DNA from: JAQBDA01 sp964525785
Lineage (GTDB): Bacteria > Chloroflexota > Anaerolineae > Anaerolineales > UBA4823
Reading direction: 5' to 3'
DNA: 7,719 nucleotides
Assembly (NCBI GenBank): GCA_964525785.1
Contig: CAZGIX010000216.1
Span: 1 to 7,719, forward strand
Positions 1 to 6,101 of this stretch are shown piece by piece. The position numbers and the translations under genes are program-made. The notes below the pieces were generated by a model. That model saw nothing but the letters and a program-made list of their open reading frames with translations, had not been told where the DNA came from and did no database searches. The number at the start of each line of letters is the position of its first letter. Position 1 is the first letter of the stretch.

Positions 1-5
1 TCTTG

Positions 6-824
6 ATGGACGATGCCTTCCTTGCAGATGTGGCCCGGGCAAGGGAGCAGGTAGACCGCCTGCACCTGTGGTGGTTGGGGCAGAGCGGTTTCCTGGTGCA
101 GTGGCAAGGCGCTCACCTGCTGCTCGACCCCTACTTATCCGACTCCCTGACCCACAAATACGCCGGCACCGATAAGCCCCACGTGCGTATGACCGGGCGT
201 GTCATCGATCCGGGACGGTTGGATTTCATTGACGTGGTTACCTCCAGCCACAACCACACCGACCACCTGGATGGGGAGACCATACGCCCGCTGCTTACAG
301 CCAATCCTGCGCTGGTCGTCGTGGTATCTGAAGCCAACCGGGAGTTCGCCGCCGACCGGCTGCAAGTGCCCCCCGAACGGCTGACCGGCATCTCGCTGGA
401 GAAGCCGGTGCGGGTAGGCGTCTTTACGCTGCACGCCGTCCCCTCGGCGCACGAGGTAGTCGAGACCGACGCGGCCGGACAGCACAAATATATCGGCCTG
501 GTGGTGGAGGCCGGTCCCTGGACTCTGTATCATGGGGGAGATACCCTGCGCTACTCCGGCATGGCAGAGCGCCTGCGTCGTTGGCGCATCGACCTGGCGC
601 TGCTGCCGATCAACGGACGCGATCCGCTGCGCGGCGTGGCGGGCAATCTCACCGGACGGGAGGCAGCCGAGCTGGCTTACGACATCCGCGCCGGTCTGGC
701 TGTGCCCTGTCATTATGAGATGTTCGAGTTCAACACCGCCACCCCCGATAAGTTCGTCCAGGCTGCCGTGCAGTGTGGGCAGCCTTACCGCGTCTTGAAG
801 TGTGGGGAGTGTTTAAGCCTGTAA
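6..824 (+). CDS. UlaG-like metallo-beta-lactamase-fold hydrolase
   Basis: This is a 272-residue cytoplasmic protein with no signal peptide, and it reads as a complete MBL-fold metal hydrolase. The main metal motif is HNHTDH (His82, His84, Asp86, His87). Further conserved positions are the early LLLDPY strand with Asp41, PSAH (His149), HGGD (His176, Asp179) and PCHYEMF (His236). The early GQSGF and DPYLSD strings and the length match the UlaG group (L-ascorbate-6-phosphate lactonase and relatives) rather than glyoxalase II or true beta-lactamases. The substrate cannot be read from the sequence: no ascorbate or sugar-phosphate genes adjoin it. ATG at 6 is taken as the start. An in-frame TTG at 3 and an upstream start outside the window remain possible, since only five bases precede the ATG and no ribosome site can be judged. 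It converges on the acyltransferase gene with 7 bp between stop codons and no visible terminator hairpin. Confidence 0.88.
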   Translation: MDDAFLADVARAREQVDRLHLWWLGQSGFLVQWQGAHLLLDPYLSDSLTHKYAGTDKPHVRMTGRVIDPGRLDFIDVVTSSHNHTDHLDGETIRPLLTANPALVVVVSEANREFAADRLQVPPERLTGISLEKPVRVGVFTLHAVPSAHEVVETDAAGQHKYIGLVVEAGPWTLYHGGDTLRYSGMAERLRRWRIDLALLPINGRDPLRGVAGNLTGREAAELAYDIRAGLAVPCHYEMFEFNTATPDKFVQAAVQCGQPYRVLKCGECLSL

Positions 825-831
825 GGTAGCC

Positions 832-1509
832 CTATTTGAGCATCCCAAGCTGTCTGGCTTCGACTTGCGCCTGCTGTACCAGCTCGGAGATGCGTGCCAT
901 CATCTTATCGGTGAGCTTGCGGATCTCGCGGTAATTGACCTTGTCGATGATCAGGTTGGTCAGCTGCCAGGGCTCGCCGATCTCGACAAAACAGCGACCG
1001 CCAAACTGCCAGCGCCCTAAGTTATCCCGATCGTGAAAGTGGCTTTTGATCGCCAGCGCGTTTTCGTCGGGGACGTAAAATCCGAGCGGGACGATCGGTG
1101 CGCCGCTCTCCAGGGCCAACATGGCCGCGCCTGCCCCGGCGCGATGGAACGTTTTCCCGTCGTTCAGGCGCCCCTCCGGGAAGATTGCCACGGTATGTCC
1201 CTGCTTTAACCGGGCGTAAGCCGCATCCAGGGCAGCCCGCCCATGCCCGAAGTAAACGGGGATCTGGTCTGCCAGCGCCAGCAAGCGCCCGATAATGGGC
1301 AGGCTGAATGTTTCTGCCTGGATCAGGAAATGCACTTTCTCCTTGACCAGGAACGGGACAACGAAACTATCCGTGACGTTGGTGTGGTTTGCCACGATGA
1401 TTTTCGGCCCCGGCGGGAGCTCCCTCTGCCCCAGAACCTGGATCTTCCCCATGAACAGGGCCATGTATGCCCGGACGATTGTCTTGGCGGTGGTGTACCA
1501 AACGTCCAT
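832..1509 (-). CDS. PlsC-type 1-acyl-glycerol-3-phosphate acyltransferase family protein
   Basis: This is a 225-residue protein of the lysophosphatidate acyltransferase superfamily. It probably transfers an acyl chain to a glycerophospholipid precursor at the inner face of the membrane. Motif I is NHTNVTD at 41-47, giving the catalytic HX4D pair His42/Asp47. Motif II falls around QIPVYF (82-87), motif III is FPEGRLNDG (110-118), and motif IV is APIVPLG (137-143). The order and spacing are normal for PlsC. The N-terminus (4-20) is only mildly hydrophobic, so membrane attachment is probably peripheral. On its own strand the ATG is preceded by an AAGGGG-type SD, which supports this start. It is transcribed divergently from the kinase gene and appears to be a single-gene unit. 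Several PlsC paralogues are common in one genome, so the exact acceptor lipid is unknown and no symbol is given. Confidence 0.9.
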   Translation of the reverse strand: MDVWYTTAKTIVRAYMALFMGKIQVLGQRELPPGPKIIVANHTNVTDSFVVPFLVKEKVHFLIQAETFSLPIIGRLLALADQIPVYFGHGRAALDAAYARLKQGHTVAIFPEGRLNDGKTFHRAGAGAAMLALESGAPIVPLGFYVPDENALAIKSHFHDRDNLGRWQFGGRCFVEIGEPWQLTNLIIDKVNYREIRKLTDKMMARISELVQQAQVEARQLGMLK

Positions 1510-1575
1510 CGTTTCACCCCTTCAGTGAGCCCAATCCTCCATCAGCAGCCAGCCGGCCCAGTCGGCTGTGTTTAA

Positions 1576-1581
1576 ATTATA
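1576..1581 (-). promoter_or_regulatory. -10 box of the acyltransferase promoter
   Basis: Read on the minus strand, this is a perfect TATAAT set in an AT-rich stretch, about 66 bp upstream of the acyltransferase ATG. No good TTGACA match lies 16-18 bp further upstream. That position falls inside the outer arm of the large palindrome at 1588-1698, so the present -35 is weak or supplied by the repeat. The call rests on the -10 box alone. Confidence 0.5.
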
Positions 1582-1587
1582 TACGTT

Positions 1588-1698
1588 TGATACAGGTAGA
1601 AGTTACGCGGTTAAGGAGAAAAGTGTGGGTGTTTGGACGGGCGCAGCCCGCCCAAACACCCACTTTCTCTCTCAACTGCGTAAGTCCTAACTGGATTA
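1588..1698. repeat. Long imperfect palindrome (inverted repeat), possible MITE-like element
   Basis: The two arms fold into one hairpin. The best part is 1625-1636 (gtgggtgtttgg) pairing perfectly with 1652-1663. An A/C mismatch follows, then cgggc (1638-1642) pairs with gcccg (1646-1650) around a 3-nt loop. Moving outward, pairing resumes after a 2-nt bulge and includes ttacgc (1603-1608) with gcgtaa (1678-1683). It continues more weakly to 1588/1698. In the core (1603-1642 against 1646-1683) 31 of 38 aligned positions are Watson-Crick pairs, and all 7 mismatches are transitions between arms. It contains no gene and is too short to encode a transposase. No clear target-site duplication was found at its ends. 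It could be a small non-autonomous transposon, a solo palindromic repeat or a strong RNA hairpin. A T/C-rich run follows at 1664-1673, but no gene needs a plus-strand terminator here. Confidence 0.8.
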
Positions 1699-1716
1699 TG
1701 GTTGCAGGGTTTGGGG

Positions 1717-1749
1717 TTGTGCACTGACCGATATTGAATACAATATAAT
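1717..1749 (+). promoter_or_regulatory. Probable promoter of the two-component operon
   Basis: TTGTGC (1717-1722) is followed after 16 bp by TACAAT (1739-1744), with an overlapping perfect TATAAT at 1744-1749. These lie 26-36 bp before the kinase ATG, so the leader would be short. The -35 matches the consensus at only some positions. The AT-rich context and the -10 boxes are the main support. The site begins just outside the right end of the large palindrome. Confidence 0.55.
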
Positions 1750-1774
1750 CACACATATCGATCGGAAGCATGCG

Positions 1775-3856
1775 ATGAAAACCATCCCGACCACGCACAG
1801 CCTGCGCGCCCAGATCATCACCAGCTCGATCATCCTGGTGCTGATCACCGCTGCTGCGGCGGGCCTGCCGGCGCTGTGGCTGATCCGGCAGCAGCTCGAC
1901 AACCAGGCCTGGAGCCAGATCCAGCAAGGCTACAGCGCCGCGCAATCGCTCTATGCCACAAGAAAGGACCAAATCACTTCATTAGCTGCCTTGATCGCCC
2001 AGCGACCCGGGCTGGGAGAACTGCTCGGGCAGGAAGATCAGGCTGCCCTGGAGGATTATCTCAAGGGCATGCAATCCAGCGAGGGGTTAGATTTGATCGC
2101 CGTCTGCGATAGCAGCCAGAGCCTTCTGGCGGCCTCCGCCAGCGTACAGATACCGGATGGAATTTGCGATCGCCGCCCATCAGGCAGCTTTTACCTGATT
2201 CATGGACAGACCCTCCCGCAGGTCTGGCTGATGGCAACGCACTCCCTGGGAGGTGCAGGCAGCGGCACCGGGACGGTGATTACTGGCTTCCGGTTGGATA
2301 ACGAGTTCGCGCAGCAAATGCGCAGCCAGACCGGTCTTGAGCACAGCCTGCTGGCGAACGACCAGGTAGTCGCTACCAGCCTGGCCTCCCCACCTCCGGT
2401 CCAGGTTGAGGCTGCCCCGCGCACATTGGTGCTGAGCTCATCGGAGACCGTGGTGTGCTGCTCCTACGAACTGAGCGACCAGTCATATTATGCTGCCAGG
2501 CTGCCGGTCGACGGATCCGGAATCCAGGCCGAGATCGCCCTGCCGGTGACCGGTATCCGCGCTGCACAATGGAAGCTGGGATTGGTGCTGGCAGGCAGCA
2601 TGCTGGCGGTAGCTGCCCTGGGCTCGGTGCTCAGCTTCATGCGAGCGCGCCAGATCAGCAAGCCGCTTACAGCACTGGCAGATGCGGCCAATCGTTTTAG
2701 CCAGGGCGACCTTACATCGCCGGTCCAGGCTGAGACCCAGGTGAGAGAGGTGGTGCAGGTCAGCCAGGCATTGGAGCAGGCGCGCCTGGATCTTTCGAAA
2801 AGCCTGAGTGCGTTGCAGGAAGAGAAAGCCTGGGTGGGGCACCTGCTGGATTCCATTGTGGAGGGTATCGTTACGCTGGACGAGAGCAGGAAGATCACGT
2901 TCTTCAGCCGCGGGGCGGAACAGATCACCGGCAGGGCAGGGGCCGAAGCGCTGGGCCGTGTCTGCGATGAGGTCTTCCGGGCGGCAGAAGGGGACCCGCC
3001 CTTCAGCCAGTGCATCCCTGCCCCGGGGCAGAAGACCCAAATTGTCATCCAGGCAGCCGCCGACCGCCCGGTGGTGCTTTCCATCACGCGCGCCCAGCTG
3101 ACGCCTCCCGGCGCTGCCGGACCGGAGATCGCCCTGGTTTTTCGCGATGTGAGCGAAGAAGTCACCATCCATCGCTTGCTGGGATACTTCATCGCCAATA
3201 TCGCCCACGAGTTCCGCACCCCCCTGTCTGCCCTGGCGGCCTCGATCGAGCTGCTGATGGATCAGGCTCCGGATTTCAGCCCGGCCGAGATGGATGAGCT
3301 GCTGAAAACCCTGCACCTGGGCGTTCTCAGCCTGCAGACCCTGGTGGATAACCTGCTGGAGAGCGCCAGCATCGAAGCAGGGCATTTTCGCGTGTCTCCG
3401 CGCCCCAATGATCTCACACCCTTGATCCAGGAGGCCGTCGATACGATGCATCCCCTGCTGGAGAAATACGAGCAGCGCCTGAGCCTGGACACGCCCGCCG
3501 AGCTGCCGGCAGTGATGGCAGATCCGCGCCGCATCGTACAGGTGCTGGTCAACCTGCTCTCGAATGCCAGCCGCTACGGGCCGGCTGACGAAATCACGCT
3601 CACCGCCCGTGAGCAGGGTGAAGGGGTTATCGTACGCGTGGCGGACCGTGGGCCGGGGGTATCCGGGCAGCAGCGGGAGCTGCTCTTCCGGCGCTTCGAA
3701 CACCCCGCCTCCGCTGGCGCCGAGAGCAAAGTAGGAGCCGGGCTGGGCCTCTCGGTGGTGAAAGCCATCGTCGAGGCGCATGGTGGCAAGACGGGCGTGG
3801 ACGACCGCCCAGGCGGCGGGTCGATATTCTGGTTCACACTACCAAAGGCGTACTAG
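1775..3856 (+). CDS. Membrane sensor histidine kinase (extracytoplasmic sensor, HAMP, PAS, HisKA, HATPase)
   Basis: This is a 693-residue sensor kinase with a standard layout. A first membrane segment lies at about 14-37, an extracytoplasmic domain at about 38-265 (the helical start after TM1 suggests a Cache-type fold), and a second membrane segment at about 266-288. HAMP follows at 289-340 (ISKPLTALADAANRFSQGDL), then a short coiled linker and a PAS domain at about 350-465. The HisKA H-box is NIAHEFRTPL with the phosphorylated residue His478. The ATPase has the N-box NLLSNAS (Asn593, Asn597), the G1 box DRGPGV (Asp624) and the G2 box GAGLGL (654-659), so the kinase looks active. The signal is unknown. 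The outer domain has four cysteines (111, 131, 228, 229), two of them adjacent. The ATG follows a GGAAG SD by 6 nt. The stop is 2 bp before the response-regulator ATG, so the two are co-transcribed and probably translationally coupled. Confidence 0.93.
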   Translation: MKTIPTTHSLRAQIITSSIILVLITAAAAGLPALWLIRQQLDNQAWSQIQQGYSAAQSLYATRKDQITSLAALIAQRPGLGELLGQEDQAALEDYLKGMQSSEGLDLIAVCDSSQSLLAASASVQIPDGICDRRPSGSFYLIHGQTLPQVWLMATHSLGGAGSGTGTVITGFRLDNEFAQQMRSQTGLEHSLLANDQVVATSLASPPPVQVEAAPRTLVLSSSETVVCCSYELSDQSYYAARLPVDGSGIQAEIALPVTGIRAAQWKLGLVLAGSMLAVAALGSVLSFMRARQISKPLTALADAANRFSQGDLTSPVQAETQVREVVQVSQALEQARLDLSKSLSALQEEKAWVGHLLDSIVEGIVTLDESRKITFFSRGAEQITGRAGAEALGRVCDEVFRAAEGDPPFSQCIPAPGQKTQIVIQAAADRPVVLSITRAQLTPPGAAGPEIALVFRDVSEEVTIHRLLGYFIANIAHEFRTPLSALAASIELLMDQAPDFSPAEMDELLKTLHLGVLSLQTLVDNLLESASIEAGHFRVSPRPNDLTPLIQEAVDTMHPLLEKYEQRLSLDTPAELPAVMADPRRIVQVLVNLLSNASRYGPADEITLTAREQGEGVIVRVADRGPGVSGQQRELLFRRFEHPASAGAESKVGAGLGLSVVKAIVEAHGGKTGVDDRPGGGSIFWFTLPKAY

Positions 3857-3858
3857 AT

Positions 3859-4536
3859 ATGAAAGTCCTGGTTGTTGACGACGATAGAGTGCTGGCCGAT
3901 GTGGTTGCCTTTGCCTTGCGGCGCGAAGGATTTCAGGTCATTCAGGCCTACGATGGCGCTTCCGCATTGCAGCGCTGGGCTGAAGAAATGCCGGACCTGG
4001 TTGTTTTGGACGTCAACCTGCCCAAGCTGGACGGCTTCACCGTCTTGCAGCGCATCCGCCGCGATTCTGACGTCCCTATCATCATGCTGACCGTGCGCAG
4101 CGAGGACGAGGACGTGGTGCATGGGCTGGAGTTGGGAGCCGACGACTATATTGCCAAGCCGTTCAGCCCGCGCCAGCTGGTGGCGCGCGCCAATGCCGTG
4201 CTGCGCCGTTCAGCACAGCTCCCCATCCATGCCCCGCGCCAGGTCGGTTACCTGCACCTGTCTCCGACCACGCGCGAGGTTATCGTGGGGGAGGGAGAGC
4301 CGATCGCGCTGACCCCGCTCGAAGGGCGTTTGCTGGATTACCTGATGATCAACGCCGGTCAGGTGCTGACCTTTGATTCGCTGATCGACCATGTCTGGGG
4401 GCCGGCGGGCGCGGATCGAGATATGCTCCGCCAGCTGATCCGCCGCCTGCGCAGCAAGCTCGAGCCGGATCCCGCCCGCCCGCGCTATATCCTCACCACC
4501 CCCGGATTGGGCTACTCGCTGGAAAGCGATCAGTAG
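3859..4536 (+). CDS. OmpR/PhoB-family response regulator
   Basis: This is a 225-residue two-domain transcription regulator. The receiver domain (1-118) has the acidic pair Asp7/Asp8, phospho-acceptor Asp51 in VVLDVNLPKLDG, Thr78 and Lys100 in the KPF motif, so it should accept phosphate from the upstream kinase. A short linker leads to a winged-helix DNA-binding domain at about 130-222. This carries the usual LTPLEGRLLDYL start, a recognition-helix region around DMLRQLIRRLRSKLEPDP, and the terminal hairpin YILTTPGLGYSL. Proteins of this class usually bind as dimers to direct repeats about 10-11 bp apart. Such repeats are present at 4741-4780, upstream of the next gene. Only a weak AAAGG precedes the ATG, and it lies within the end of the kinase gene, which fits translational coupling. 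I do not assign it to a named regulon. Confidence 0.94.
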   Translation: MKVLVVDDDRVLADVVAFALRREGFQVIQAYDGASALQRWAEEMPDLVVLDVNLPKLDGFTVLQRIRRDSDVPIIMLTVRSEDEDVVHGLELGADDYIAKPFSPRQLVARANAVLRRSAQLPIHAPRQVGYLHLSPTTREVIVGEGEPIALTPLEGRLLDYLMINAGQVLTFDSLIDHVWGPAGADRDMLRQLIRRLRSKLEPDPARPRYILTTPGLGYSLESDQ

Positions 4537-4552
4537 CAGGGGATTTACGCCG

Positions 4553-4702
4553 GGCAATCTCCACTGCGCAAGGCGTTCTCCTTCCCGAGATGACCCCTCC
4601 GTCCTTGCGCGGCGATCTTTGCAGAAGCAATCCCTGAGCCAACCAGGATGGGGGTTGCTTCGTCGCTACACTCCTCGCAACGACGGGTCGCGGGTCATTC
4701 TG
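4553..4702. repeat. Dispersed palindromic intergenic repeat, two stem-loops
   Basis: This stretch begins 17 bp after the response-regulator stop and has no coding potential that I can support. Stem 1 pairs ctgcgcaagg (4564-4573) with ccttgcgcgg (4603-4612), allowing one wobble. Stem 2 pairs gaagcaatccc (4624-4634) with ggggttgcttc (4651-4661), 11 bp including one G-T. Next, cgtcg (4661-4665) can pair with cgacg (4681-4685). On the minus strand it reads CGTTGCGAGGAGTGTAGCGA, then CGAAGCAACCCCC. From memory this resembles a common intergenic repeat, of the form ATTGCGAGGAGCGAAGCGACGAAGCAATC, found in many unrelated bacteria. Its role is unknown. Here it could help end transcription of the two-component operon, since no better terminator follows the regulator. 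Confidence 0.6.
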
Positions 4703-4740
4703 GGCCCCTTTTGTTGTTAAACAGGGGTGGTGGCGCGTAT

Positions 4741-4796
4741 TATCATGGTTTTATCATAGTCCTATCACGATGTTTGTCACACCAATCCGGTACAGT
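4741..4796 (+). promoter_or_regulatory. 11-bp direct repeats, candidate response-regulator operator and promoter
   Basis: TATCAT (4741-4746), TATCAT (4752-4757) and TATCAC (4763-4768) start exactly 11 bp apart. A fourth similar unit, TGTCAC (4775-4780), follows at 12 bp. Direct repeats in phase with the DNA helix are the binding pattern of PhoB/OmpR-type regulators, and such a regulator is encoded just upstream. A weak -10-like TACAGT (4791-4796) lies about 10 bp after the last unit, the geometry of activator-dependent promoters that lack a -35 box. The rest of the gap up to the HEAT gene (4797-4912) is AT-rich at first. It contains a small inverted repeat GGAATCAATTCC (4836-4847) and the palindrome AACCGGTT (4865-4872), neither assigned a role. 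Confidence 0.45.
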
Positions 4797-4912
4797 CAAC
4801 ATAAGAGAATAATATTCGATCAAATTCCCGCACTTGGAATCAATTCCGCTCACCGCTAAGGATAAACCGGTTCCCGAGCAAGTTGAGCGCGAAACTGGAT
4901 CTCGAGGTTGAC

Positions 4913-5908
4913 ATGGTCTTAGCAGAAACCGTACCCACCCGGCATTTAGCTGAGGTCGGGCTGTTGGGGCAGGCGCTGGCGGGCGACGATCAGGCCGTGA
5001 ACAAAGTCTTCCTTTATATGGGCTCAACCAACCCGCACTCGCGCCAGATCATACAGGAAGCGATCCACGATGTTGCTGCTCCTGACCTTTGGCTCCATCT
5101 GGTATCCTGCCTGGCAATCCAGTGCTGGGATGACCGCCGCGAAAGCGACCAGCGGGTAGACCAGGAAGCCTCGCAGCGCATCGACCAATCGATCGCTGAG
5201 GTCTTCAGCCAGGACGAGTATGCAAGAGAAGCCAGCGCCAAGGAGGCGGTCCTGCGCGCCGGGCTGCACGATGCGCGGGCTGAGATCCGCTATGCCTCGG
5301 CTTACCTGCTTGGGCTGCGGGGCGACAAGGGGATGATCCCGCTGCTGGAAGAGATCCTGGATACGGCGGTTAAATCCTGGAAGGTGCGCGCCATCCGGGC
5401 TCTGTCTGCCATCGGGGACGAGCGCTGCGCCGCCCCGCTGATCCGCGGGCTGGCGATGGACCGCGGCACCGTCCACAACGAAGCCAAGCATGCGCTGCTG
5501 AAGCTTGGACCTCTGTCGGCGAATGCCTGGATGGAGGCCCTCAACCACCCGGACAGCCACGTTCGCTGGCATGCAGCCCGTGGTCTGGGCGACCCGACCG
5601 ACGAGCGCGCGATCAGGGTGCTGGCAGAAGGGCTGCAGGATAGCCACCACGAAGTGCGCTGGGCAACTGCCGACGCCCTGGTGCGCATCGGGCCGCCTGC
5701 CATCCCGGCTACCCTGGCAGTCATCAGCCAGGCGACGATGACCGCCCAAACCCGCCAGGTTGCCTATCATGTCTTACATGGGGTGCTCTCTCGTCGTCTG
5801 CGCGAGCGCCTCAAACCGCTTCTGGAAGCCTTGCAGAGCCCATCCGCCAGCGCCGGGGCACCCGCTATTGCCCAGCGTCTGTTGGATGAGTGGGAGTCTC
5901 CGCAGTAA
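4913..5908 (+). CDS. HEAT-repeat protein (PBS-lyase-like repeats)
   Basis: This is a 331-residue soluble protein with no signal peptide or membrane segment. From about residue 112 on it is built of helical HEAT-like repeats. Examples are EIRYASAYLLGLRGDKGMIPLLEEIL (124-149), WKVRAIRALSAIGDERCAAPLIRGL (156-180), a less regular unit at 188-210, HVRWHAARGLGDPTDERAIRVLAEGL (216-241) and EVRWATADALVRIG (247-260). The N-terminal part (1-110) is also helical but has no motif that I recognise. HEAT stacks bind proteins. Family members include bilin lyases and scaffold or maturation factors, but there is no catalytic signature here. ATG at 4913 is preferred because GAGG sits 5 nt upstream. A TTG at 4883 would add ten residues and has a poorer site. 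It ends 193 bp before hdrC on the same strand. Candidate operator repeats lie upstream. A partnership with the Hdr proteins is suggested only by position. Confidence 0.85.
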   Translation: MVLAETVPTRHLAEVGLLGQALAGDDQAVNKVFLYMGSTNPHSRQIIQEAIHDVAAPDLWLHLVSCLAIQCWDDRRESDQRVDQEASQRIDQSIAEVFSQDEYAREASAKEAVLRAGLHDARAEIRYASAYLLGLRGDKGMIPLLEEILDTAVKSWKVRAIRALSAIGDERCAAPLIRGLAMDRGTVHNEAKHALLKLGPLSANAWMEALNHPDSHVRWHAARGLGDPTDERAIRVLAEGLQDSHHEVRWATADALVRIGPPAIPATLAVISQATMTAQTRQVAYHVLHGVLSRRLRERLKPLLEALQSPSASAGAPAIAQRLLDEWESPQ

Positions 5909-6009
5909 TGGCTTCCACACCACCCACTCCGCATATAGAGGCCGAGATGCAAAGAAGCTAAAAACCGATGAGCCTCTCCATTCTGCATAAGCAAGACTTA
6001 ACCCCTCGA

Positions 6010-6054
6010 TCCAACAGCTGCTGTTGGAAGGCCCGCTGCGGGCTTATTCATTTT
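6010..6054 (+). terminator. Tandem stem-loops with T-rich tail, terminator or attenuator
   Basis: Hairpin A is an 8-bp perfect stem, tccaacag (6010-6017) with ctgttgga (6021-6028), around a 3-nt loop. Hairpin B follows directly: gcccg (6031-6035) with cgggc (6039-6043), extended by a G-T and an A-T pair, also with loop ctg. A broken T-rich tract, ttattcatttt (6044-6054), follows. This fits an intrinsic terminator about 100 bp after the HEAT gene stop. It also lies only about 50 bp before hdrC, so it could instead be an attenuator in the hdr leader. The interrupted T-tract suggests moderate strength. Confidence 0.5.
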
Positions 6055-6057
6055 CGC

Positions 6058-6079
6058 CGGTTGGTCTTTTGACCAGCCG
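6058..6079 (+). other. Stem-loop in the hdrC leader
   Basis: A 9-bp stem pairs cggttggtc (6058-6066) with gaccagccg (6071-6079), with one T-G wobble and the loop tttt. It ends 12 bp before the AGGAG ribosome site and 22 bp before the hdrC ATG. This close placement could affect translation or mRNA stability of the hdr operon. No metabolite-riboswitch consensus was recognised. Confidence 0.45.
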
Positions 6080-6101
6080 CGGTAGGCATTCAGGAGAAGT
6101 T

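Noticed and set aside
135..713. A 192-codon minus-strand frame within the MBL hydrolase gene
   Set aside because: It has no family motifs and lies fully inside a clear gene on the other strand.
825..831. Possible shared terminator between the convergent genes
   Set aside because: The gap is 7 bp and I see no hairpin or T-tract across it.
1577..1972. A minus-strand frame crossing the palindrome and the start of the kinase gene
   Set aside because: It runs through the promoters and palindrome and then antisense to the kinase N-terminus, with no motif. The mirrored peptides come from the inverted repeat.
2483..3781. A 432-codon open frame on the minus strand inside the kinase gene
   Set aside because: It lies antisense to a well-supported kinase with all conserved boxes, shows no recognisable domain, and is expected from the codon bias of GC-rich genes.
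4705..4727. Weak stem cccct/agggg with a 13-nt loop as a terminator
   Set aside because: Only five pairs, a large loop and no T-tract after the right arm.
4836..4847. Inverted repeat GGAATCAATTCC as an operator
   Set aside because: A 5-bp repeat of this kind is expected by chance in AT-rich DNA, and no matching regulator or second copy was seen.
5024..5770. A 248-codon minus-strand frame opposite the HEAT gene
   Set aside because: The HEAT repeats on the plus strand explain the sequence. The antisense product shows no motif.
5937..5977. Inverted repeat agaggc/gcctct after the HEAT gene
   Set aside because: Six pairs around a 29-nt loop is too weak to call a terminator.
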